Shown here in pieces: positions 56,955 to 64,000 of a DNA stretch of 64,000 nucleotides. Where the stretch lies: the NCBI GenBank assembly GCA_038093975.1, contig JBBPTG010000106.1, forward strand, positions 1 to 64,000. The letters are read 5' to 3'. A program made the position numbers and the translations under genes. The DNA is from Chalciporus piperatus (taxonomy: Eukaryota; Basidiomycota; Agaricomycetes; Boletales; Boletaceae). Each line of letters opens with the position of its first letter. Position 1 is the first letter of the stretch. Under the pieces are notes generated by a model that saw nothing but the letters and a program-made list of their open reading frames with translations, was not told where the DNA came from and searched no databases.

Positions 56955-58410
56955 ATGTCTGAATCTTCGCCGCTGTTGGGCGCGTTCTATGTCGACATCG
57001 CCTCGCCCCCTTTCAATGAAAGCTCAGGCTCATTCCGATGCTTAGCCGGGCTCGCTGAGCGTGCATTCACACTCGCCGATCAACAAGCCGGCTTCAATGT
57101 GACGCCCAGCATGGAGGAGAAGCACCGCTACGCAAACATACTCTGCCCGGTCGGTAACTTCGACGTTGATCCATATCCCATCAAAGCCGTCCTACACCAG
57201 GACACGGCAGCGATGCACGCACAGGAGGTCACCATCGAATTTCAGACCCTGACCGTGGAGTGCCAGGGTTTACCCAATCTACCCATCCAGCCAGAACTGA
57301 TCAAAGATGTTCGGGAGGAGATAATGCCGTATTTGGAGGGCGTGTGGCGGCGGAAGAGGGCGAGGGAGACGGCTCACCAAACTCGGGAGAACCTCGCTTG
57401 GAGGGTACGCGTATAGCAACATCACCTACACATACTTCAAGGCTGACACTCATCAGGATTTCGTTGAGCGCATCGAAAAACACACTATCTTCCCCGCTGG
57501 ACAAAGTTCAGACTCTGATTCCCTTCGCAACGAGAGACGATGTCCAGTGTGCTGTAGGCAGACCACACCATGCATCACCTGTCGCGGGATCCTGTGCTTG
57601 AACAGAGAATGCGCAGCTTCACACCTCGTTCCATTCCAATCGTGCTCTATTCACGTCTCCACCGCTGCGTGTCTTCCCTGCTTGGTCCAGGACAACGCCC
57701 AAGGAATACCATCACTCGGACAGTGTCCGGACTGCGATAAGTGGTTCTGTCAATTCGAGTTGACGTGGTGCCTTGGTCGTCCCAGCGATGCGCTAAACAG
57801 GTCTCCGGGAGACCACTTTCACCGTCTACCCAACAGTGCACGCGATCACCCGACGAGGCCCATAGGATGTGAAACTTGCACCGGGGAACAAGCTCGACCG
57901 CACTGCTCCAACGGAAAATGTTGGTCGAGAATCGATGGATCTATCAGCGTCTGCAACTCGTGCTCTCCCGGGGGTGGATCTTCGTGCGCATGCGAACAGT
58001 CCTGGGTGTGCGATGACTGCATGTCATCCCCGGAGAACGGTTTTAAACAATGCCCGCGGTGCAAACGGATGTACTGCATATACGAATGCGAGTACATCCG
58101 ATTTTGTGCCGAGTGTGGTAGTACGACGTTGTGCGACGATTGTGTCGAGGAAGATGGGAGTTACCTTGAAGGAGAAGACGTTTCGGACGGGGTGACGCTG
58201 GAAGCAACATGCAAGGCTGGGCGTTGTGCAGAAGTGTTCTGTGGCTCGTGTGTGAAAGGGGCGCAATGCGGAGGCTGCAGAAACACGTTCTGCAGTTTGT
58301 GTGCGCTACTTCAACCATGTGATTCGTGCGGTGGTCGATTCTGCACCTTGTGCTATCGTACGCCCAGGCGAACATGTAATTCTTGCAATCCTTACACTAG
58401 TAGAACATGA
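56955..58410 (+). CDS. Cysteine-rich putative zinc-binding protein
   Basis: At least two exons (56955-57405 and 57458-58410, intron gtacgc...catcag). The N-terminal half, MSESSPLLGAFYVDIASPPF then FRCLAGLAERAFTLADQQAG, is not recognised and ends in a basic helix. The C-terminal half is packed with Cys pairs: CPVCCRQTTPCITCRGILCL, CPDCDKWFCQFELTWC, CETCTGEQARPHCSNGKCW, CACEQSWVCDDC, CPRCKRMYCIYECEYIRFCA, CGSTTLCDDC, and at the end CDSCGGRFCTLCYRTPRRTC. The repeating C-x2-C...C-x2-C spacing suggests several zinc ribbons or RING/B-box-like knuckles in a row, but no known class fits. A 90-base stretch at 57776-57868 may be an unspliced intron (in-frame either way). Probably nuclear or a ubiquitin-system protein; function unknown. 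Confidence 0.65.
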
Positions 58411-59153
58411 ATTGGACTATTGCTGGAGGTAATATTTCAAGTTGGAATCTTGCATCAGGGCCGAATCCCCTCCCATACGGTTTCGGTGGTATCAGAATTC
58501 ACCCCGGGTGATGGTCTGCGACGTTATAGACCTCATTTTGCAATGTGAAGCAATGCCTTGTCCCCCTTCATCTGCAAAGCGTCAAAATAACGTACTCATT
58601 CCACCACACTTTGGGAGGCTCTCATTGGCCAAGCAGACTGTAAGCGACCCCAAAACGAGCTAAGCGGTCCAGCCGAGCTCATTGAGCGCTCAATGAGCGC
58701 TTAGAAAAAGCTGATGGCCTTCTCCTTAGTCGCCCATCACACCGAAGAACATCCAATGTCTGCTACTTACCAGTGACTCCGACCGAGGCCAAGCCGTCCC
58801 GATCACGCCTTCCTTTTTGAGCAAGGGGTGCTGAGAACGCGAACCATGTCACCAAGTCACAATCTTTGCCATCTTTTTCTTCTGACTCACACCGCGACAA
58901 TGACTAGAGACTCGCAGAGCCAAAACGTACGTATAAACCACAAAAAAACAGCATAGAATGTCCCAGACTGATATCATAATCGTTATAAAAGCCATAGCAG
59001 CAGCAAGCAAAAGACCGACTCCAAGCAAGTCGATGACCAGTAACAAGCAAGAGGATATCGAACACGTGAATCACGAATCGCGATGAACACATACTGCCAA
59101 GGTTGACGTTGAGCCGCCGTGGTAGGGTCAAGGTGAGCAGGACTTACATCACC
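58411..59153. other. Intergenic region between convergent genes
   Basis: No gene. It includes a palindrome at 58680-58701 and the 3' flank of MAF1. Confidence 0.4.
58680..58701. repeat. Overlapping palindromes
   Basis: CATTGAGCGCTCAATG (58680-58695) is a perfect 16-bp palindrome. It overlaps AGCGCTCAATGAGCGCT (58685-58701), which is palindromic except at its centre. Either could form a hairpin or bind a dimeric protein. It sits between two convergent 3' ends, so transcript-end structure is one explanation. Confidence 0.7.
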
Positions 59154-60287
59154 CTAGACAGATGCGCTGAGCCCCAAAGCCCTTGCTCCAGCGCCGACGC
59201 CACCTTCCCATCCAAAGAATCTCTCCCCCGTCGAGCTGTATCCGGTTTCGTTCTCGAATCCCGGAAGCTCATCATCTTCGTCCCATGCTCCAGCCGCACG
59301 TCTCGTGCGCGCCCATACGGATATGAACAGTATCCGTTTCAGTTTCGGGTTCAGGAAGAACCAGTGAGAAGACCACAACAAGGCTCCATCCCGACGCTTG
59401 AGACGGACGTGGGGAAAGTCCGAGAGCAGGGGAGAGTCGCTACTGCTACTGCTGTTGTTGCGCATGGGTATACGCTGGCGTTTGTCGCTAGTGTAGGCGC
59501 TGTGGGAAGAGATGCGGTGTTGGGAAGTGGTCGATTCATCGACGTCATACTCGTCAAACTCAAATCCACTCTCGTCATCGATGTCATCCGAGGAGTATTC
59601 ATCACCCACGGAAGCGACGTCGTCCTCGTCATCAGAGTAGTCGTTGGCGTGGGGGTCAGAATCAATGTCAGGTGAGTAGGAGAACACCTGGCAATCGTTT
59701 AGCCCGATGGCGTCGTCCAATATTCGATAAAGAGTCGGGTGAGTGCCCGACATTATCGGAGGGGGTGCATATGGGCTAGTGAGTGTCTGCATGAGGGGGG
59801 ATGACGAAGACGAGGTAGGGACTGAAGAGGGGAAAAAGTTGGGCGACGTGGGTGGGTAAGCGGAATAAGTGCGGGGTGCACGTACACCTCCACGGTGAGG
59901 AGACAGGAGTGTCGTGCTGAGTGAGTTGAGTACGCTTGCGCCGCTCTTCTCCTTGATGAAGTGAGCGGGTCGCACGTCTGAGAACTCGTGGTCAGGAAAG
60001 GCGATGTTGAGAGTCGCGATGAGCAGGTAGAGTGTCTTTCGGGATGCCTGCTTGTCCATTGGACCAAAGGGTGTTTCTTCAGGCTCACGATCGAGCCATG
60101 AAGGGAGAGGAGGCGAATGAGACAACTCGTCGTTGTAGGCGTGTTCGAGAGACTTGAAGAGCTTCTTGTCGCGCTTGATGTTCTTGCAGCTGTATGCTTC
60201 GATTCTTGTGTGTACAGAGCACTCTGGCCCCTCGTGAGTGAGGGCCTGAGCCAGACGAGAAAGTTCGGGGAACTCTATGTACTTCAT
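59154..60287 (-). CDS. MAF1: MAF1, repressor of RNA polymerase III
   Basis: A single-exon minus-strand gene of 377 aa. The three Maf1 boxes are clear: MKYIEFPELSRLAQALTHEG with TRIEAYSCKNIKRDKKLFKS (box A), ASRKTLYLLIATLNIAFPDH (box B) and LLWSSHWFFLNPKLKRILFI (box C). Between them come VLNSLSTTLLSPHRGG and YRILDDAIGLNDCQVFSYSP, followed by a long acidic insert (about residues 225-290). Maf1 binds Pol III and blocks Brf1 when TORC1 or PKA signalling falls. A Ser-rich tract just before box C (RNNSSSSSDSPLLSDF) is a reasonable place for regulatory phosphorylation, by inference. The start at 60287 is fixed by MKYIE, the family start. Confidence 0.95.
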   Translation of the reverse strand: MKYIEFPELSRLAQALTHEGPECSVHTRIEAYSCKNIKRDKKLFKSLEHAYNDELSHSPPLPSWLDREPEETPFGPMDKQASRKTLYLLIATLNIAFPDHEFSDVRPAHFIKEKSGASVLNSLSTTLLSPHRGGVRAPRTYSAYPPTSPNFFPSSVPTSSSSSPLMQTLTSPYAPPPIMSGTHPTLYRILDDAIGLNDCQVFSYSPDIDSDPHANDYSDDEDDVASVGDEYSSDDIDDESGFEFDEYDVDESTTSQHRISSHSAYTSDKRQRIPMRNNSSSSSDSPLLSDFPHVRLKRRDGALLWSSHWFFLNPKLKRILFISVWARTRRAAGAWDEDDELPGFENETGYSSTGERFFGWEGGVGAGARALGLSASV

Positions 60288-60887
60288 CGTCCTTGTCGTC
60301 CTTGTCTTTGTCCAGGTCAGTCTGCGGGGGAGGAGGCAGCGAGGCTGTCGGAGTGGAAACTCGTAATCCTATTGGCTCCGAATCCGAATCCCTTTTCAAG
60401 AATTGTGGCGCTGCCCCCAATCTCAGGTCTGTCAGTGTCACTCAAGTCTTGGTTGAAACGTTCGTGGGCGATCTCGACGTCCGTTCAGCGGGCAAGTTTA
60501 TCTACGCGTTTACCCCTGTAATTGATCATCTCATATCTCTGAGATTGCCAGGAACAACGAATGGTTAACATTGTCAGCCTCAGGTTCTGTGCGATGATGG
60601 GGACTAGCTAGCCCTCTCCGTGTGAAAAAAGTCACCCTTCCAAAGCTAAGTAGAATGTTCGGATCACCAACACTGACAGCCCGCAGCCGTGTCTGCACGT
60701 GCGAGGGCCCGACCTGCTGGCATGGGGACTTGTACTTCAAACGGTGGGATACCATGGCTTGGCATTGCAGTTTATCTCGCGCAATTGTTTGGAAAAGAAC
60801 AAGGCGGGTTTCGGTTCGGTTATCCTAATGACCGGTACCCACGTTGACAGAGCCTACCAATACAGTAAATCCCCTAGACCGTTCCCC
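60288..60887. other. Intergenic region
   Basis: Promoter and leader of MAF1 and 3' flank of the mannanase gene. An open frame at 60288-60441 that reads DKDKDDKDDE is out of frame with MAF1 and is probably leader sequence. Confidence 0.4.
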
Positions 60888-62795
60888 TCACCCGTTCCCA
60901 GCCTTGAGCTGCGCAGCATACGTAGACTCCATATCATAAATAGCAGTCCCAGGGTAAATCTACATGATCGGTGGCACCACAAATCAGGTCAGCCCACGTT
61001 CCCTCCCATCTAACCAAAACCAAAACCAAAAAGGCACGTACCGCAAACCCATCGTCTGGCGTTGGCCCATTCGTCAAATTCGAGCCCGCCTGCCAGATGA
61101 GCATCCCGGTGAGTCCACCGTCCACGACGGTCGAATACCAGTTTTGGTAGGTGGCGATTTGGTCTTGGGCAGCGTACACACCGAATTCTTCCATGAGTAC
61201 TGGTTTGTTGTACGTCGCTTGAGCGCCGCGGTGGTTCTCGATCCAGGTTTGTCCCCAGCTCATCGCGTTGTTGGAACGGGACGTCGGTCTGGTGAGCAAT
61301 GGGGATGTATGGAGAAGCGTGCACTTACCTGGGTGTTTCCTCACCCCAGGTGTACTGGAGAATGAGAAAGGAATAACTGAGTTCGACTGTCCTCTCGAAT
61401 ATAAAGATGTCCTCTTACCGGGTAAAGCTACAAATGACATGTCATCAATCAACATGATTAGAGGGGGACGAACAACGCACATGGAAAGTCCCAAAATCGA
61501 TCGTGTCGATAGCCAAATTCGTATCAAAATCAATACCTTGTGAACCGCTACATTGAATCGAGCATCTCAGTCACTCGCTGGACACGCGACGAACGGAAGA
61601 CGAACTCGTAAGAGTAATCTGTGCTGTTCGCCCAGTTGAACCAGCCTTCGTCACCTAACCCGACCAGGTGGTTGTTATCGAGAGATTTGATGTAGGCCGA
61701 CATCGTCTTGACCCAGTTGGTGATCGTCGTGGTCGTGCATGTCCCGGACGTGGCACTACATGTGAGAATAGATTAGTTTGTTATTGTGAGTCTGGAGGAA
61801 GCACGTAGAACAGCTCACCTGGTAGAACCAGTGCAGCGAGGCTCGTTCGCTGTGCAAGGTATTGAATGACGAAGCCTCGAGATACCGCACATACCAGTAC
61901 ATACCGAGCTCCCATCCAAGGATAGTTGGTTCAGCGATATACCTCTCGATCCAAACCTTGACGTAGTTTTGGTACGCAGCCTAGCAGGAGTTCGAGTCGA
62001 CGAATCGCAATGATGAGAGTCACATATCAAAACGCGGGAAAAGACCTACGATGACTTCCGGGTTGGTGTAGAAATAATCATGAGGCTGCCCCTGACCGAC
62101 GATTTGATCAACATAAACGTCCATCCCTCCGTAATCGCTCCAGTTGTTCGTCAACGTGACGATCAGACGGATATTGTTCGCTTTCGCCGCAGCGATGACA
62201 TTGTCTATGAGGGGACGCCCCTTTGAGCATCCTTTTTCACCGGAGGAAACGACGGGGAGGGGGGCTCACCAAAGTTCTCGAAACCAGTTGGGCCGTAGTT
62301 GATGGTGGGCGTGCTTCCGCTCCAGAGTTGGTAGTAGTCTCCGCTTGGAGTGGTCACTTCGTTGAAGCCCCTGTGACGCCTCAGTCAGCCTATGAAGTGA
62401 TGAATGAAGACAATGCAATCCTGACCAGGTACGAACAGCCGTCCCTCCGGTTGCTGCAATATTCTGGAAGGCGACGTCCATCTCTTCGGTCGTGAGACCC
62501 ATGAGACCGACCCAGTAAGAATTGGCCCTGTTGCAACGAGCATCAGTGACGATCCCGAGCCAGAGCAAAACCAAAGGATATACTACGGACCCGAAAACAG
62601 TATAAGGGGTTCCATTGAGCGTAAATCCCTGACCGCTTGTCTTGACAAATCCAGTGGACTGCCTGGCGACCGGGTTGGCGAGCTTCATGCCAAGTGAATT
62701 AGTAGGCGAACTAGGCCCACCGCCAATCGTTATTGGAGATAACTCACCGACACAGCAGCCGCGATCAAGGATACAAAAGTAGCGCCCAGCTTCAT
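60888..62795 (-). CDS. Secreted GH5 endo-beta-1,4-mannanase
   Basis: A multi-exon minus-strand gene. A signal peptide ([16 protein letters not shown]) starts at 62795. The TIM-barrel blocks are [74 protein letters not shown] (acid/base Glu in NEP), [42 protein letters not shown] (nucleophile Glu) and LIWQAGSNL. The C-terminus ends [12 protein letters not shown]. These are signatures of GH5 subfamily 7 mannanases, which cut the backbone of (galacto)glucomannan outside the cell. No CBM1 module is seen at either end. It fits a wood- or litter-degrading lifestyle, though one such gene is not diagnostic. Internal splice sites (for example gcatgaag at the second exon) are inferred. Confidence 0.9.
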
Positions 62796-63497
62796 ATCGA
62801 CGTGACGTATGAATGCAGAAACCTGGAAGGATACGGGACGTGCGATCATCGTACCACCTCAAAGCGAGTGCTTTTTAACCCTCCTCGAAAAAATCCCGAA
62901 TCGTGTCCCATGGAATTTGTGGTAACACCATACATTCTGGAAGAGATATATGCGAGCTTTCACCGAGATTCCTAGGGGTAAACTATACAAAGTTGGTCAA
63001 ATGGAGAATAGAACTGAAATAGCGGCGTGACGAACCTCTGAACATTCGACGGGCCGTCAATCCGTCAAAGCAACCACGGGATAAGAATTATTCATAGCCA
63101 TTTTCTAAGCGGCTGGGGGAAATTAACGCGGAACCGTCTGGATACCCCACGACGAGGCACGCGGGATTATAGTCCCGCACATCTTCCTTTGACAATGGGC
63201 AAACTTCTCTCGAAATGGGACCTGTACCAAACAGCTAAATAAGGGTGAGAATGGTGATCCCCTGAGATCGCTGGCCGTGACTTGTTGATCCAAACATCAG
63301 GATCCCACAGGCGATCAGAGTTGTTAAAATGGAGTGGCCCCGGGTTGTTCAGTAGAATCTCCAAAGATCCACGGGTGGACTAGCTCGCAGAGCAGGGCGT
63401 TCGCGAACGCACCTCGGGGGAAAATAGACCGGCTCGCCAAATATGAACTGTTGGGTAACACAACTCGATATCCTAAGAACAAATACAGAAGAGAGAT
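62796..63497. other. Intergenic region
   Basis: Upstream region of the mannanase gene and 3' flank of the aldolase. Open frames at 62733-62975 and 63334-63549 look non-coding. No repeats are visible. Confidence 0.4.
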
Positions 63498-64000
63498 CTA
63501 CAATTTCACATCCTTTTCCATCTTGATCAACTCCACCAACTTCTCATAATAAGGCCCACTTAGCTGCTGGGCGGTGACGCCTTGGAGGGGACTTCTAACG
63601 TAGGATTGACCGTACCCGAAGTGATCGTTTACCAATGATTTGATTGCCCCGATGCCACCCAGTTTGGATGAGGCATAGTCACCTTGACCCAACAAGGCTT
63701 GAATCTTCATCGCTTCGTCAATCTTTCCCTCCTTGAAGAGAGCGTACATCTTCATGTGAAGTTTTGGAACGATGTTTGGAAGCGCAGCGATTGCACCTGC
63801 ACTCCCTGACAAGAGACCTTGGAGGAGAACCTCGGATACACCTGCGAGGGTTGCAAATTCCGTGGATGGTTTGGCGGATGCAAGACGGTGAAGTTTGCCG
63901 ATGCTACCACAGGAAAGTTTGGTGCCGACGATGTTAGGGTGGTCGGACAACTCGGCGATGATATCAGACTCAAGATTAATGCCGGCAGTGACGGTCGGGA
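63498..64000 (-). CDS. DHDPS-family aldolase, C-terminal part (cut by window end)
   Basis: The minus-strand frame is open from the window edge: PTVTAGINLESDIIAELSDH, then PNIVGTKLSCGSIGKLHRLA and EVLLQGLLSGSAGAIAALPN, ending with YEKLVELIKMEKDVKL. In the dihydrodipicolinate synthase / N-acetylneuraminate lyase superfamily the Schiff-base lysine sits in the GTK block, and the SGSAGAIAALPN loop matches the G-x-x-G-x-I-x-x-x-N pattern. Fungal members include 4-hydroxy-2-oxoglutarate aldolases and 2-keto-3-deoxy sugar-acid aldolases; the substrate cannot be decided from this fragment. It is a barrel enzyme acting on keto acids, probably cytosolic. The N-terminal half lies outside the window. Confidence 0.88.
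   Translation of the reverse strand, partial: PTVTAGINLESDIIAELSDHPNIVGTKLSCGSIGKLHRLASAKPSTEFATLAGVSEVLLQGLLSGSAGAIAALPNIVPKLHMKMYALFKEGKIDEAMKIQALLGQGDYASSKLGGIGAIKSLVNDHFGYGQSYVRSPLQGVTAQQLSGPYYEKLVELIKMEKDVKL

Noticed and set aside
59103..59675. 190-codon plus-strand open frame within MAF1
   Set aside because: It lies antisense to a conserved MAF1 domain and its composition follows from that.
60888..63497. Carbohydrate-degradation gene cluster at the right end (mannanase plus aldolase)
   Set aside because: Only two genes, one truncated, with no shared regulation visible; adjacency alone does not support a pathway.

Overview
The window is nuclear DNA from a filamentous basidiomycete, most likely an Agaricomycete. 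The evidence is very gene-dense sequence on both strands, many introns of about 45 to 70 bases, promoters shared by divergent genes, a Tnp2-type transposase tail, and gene families typical of mushroom-forming fungi: a peroxisome-tagged Mn superoxide dismutase, a TRPY channel, a GH5 mannanase and mitofissin. Most genes had to be rebuilt exon by exon, so exon ends are my own splice predictions checked only by frame continuity and family resemblance.

Layout. 1-4.2 kb: a decayed DNA-transposon transposase and two lineage-restricted proteins. 4.9-12 kb: two ARID-domain genes in tandem, a short one and a full SWI1-like SWI/SNF subunit. 12.3-18.4 kb: splicing factor Saf4/CCDC130, ribosomal protein uS10 (RPS20), an inositol polyphosphate 5-phosphatase and mitofissin (Atg44 family). 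18.5-24.2 kb: a NAT9-like acetyltransferase, a compact stand-alone SRA-domain protein, a disordered proline-rich protein and an alpha/beta hydrolase. 24.5-31.7 kb: NPR3 (GATOR1/SEACIT), an NAD-dependent epimerase whose end overlaps NPR3, Mn-SOD, an unknown basic protein and NOP15/NIFK.

32.1-42.5 kb: a PHO84-type phosphate transporter, an ETFRF1/LYRM5-like LYR protein, a tiny unknown gene, eIF1A, an F-box-like ankyrin protein, a hexose-type transporter and a MacroD-type ADP-ribosylhydrolase. 43-49.3 kb: a YANK/STK32 kinase with an acylation motif, then a TRPY/YVC1 channel preceded by a broken duplicate of one of its own exon-intron junctions. 49.5-64 kb: APC/C subunit Cdc16/Cut9, an O-GlcNAc-transferase-like GT41 enzyme, a cysteine-rich protein, RNA polymerase III repressor MAF1, a secreted GH5 endo-mannanase, and the start of a DHDPS-family aldolase cut by the right edge.

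There are no operons and no metabolic cluster. The genes are mostly conserved housekeeping functions (chromatin, splicing, translation, ribosome assembly, TORC1 signalling, cell cycle, transport) with two secretory or nutritional genes at the right. I do not see a clearly new multi-gene system. The most unusual signals are the cluster of GC-AG introns, the micro-exon and 29-nt-intron gene structures, the diverged tandem ARID paralogue, the minimal SRA protein, and the tandem-duplication frameshift in the transposase.
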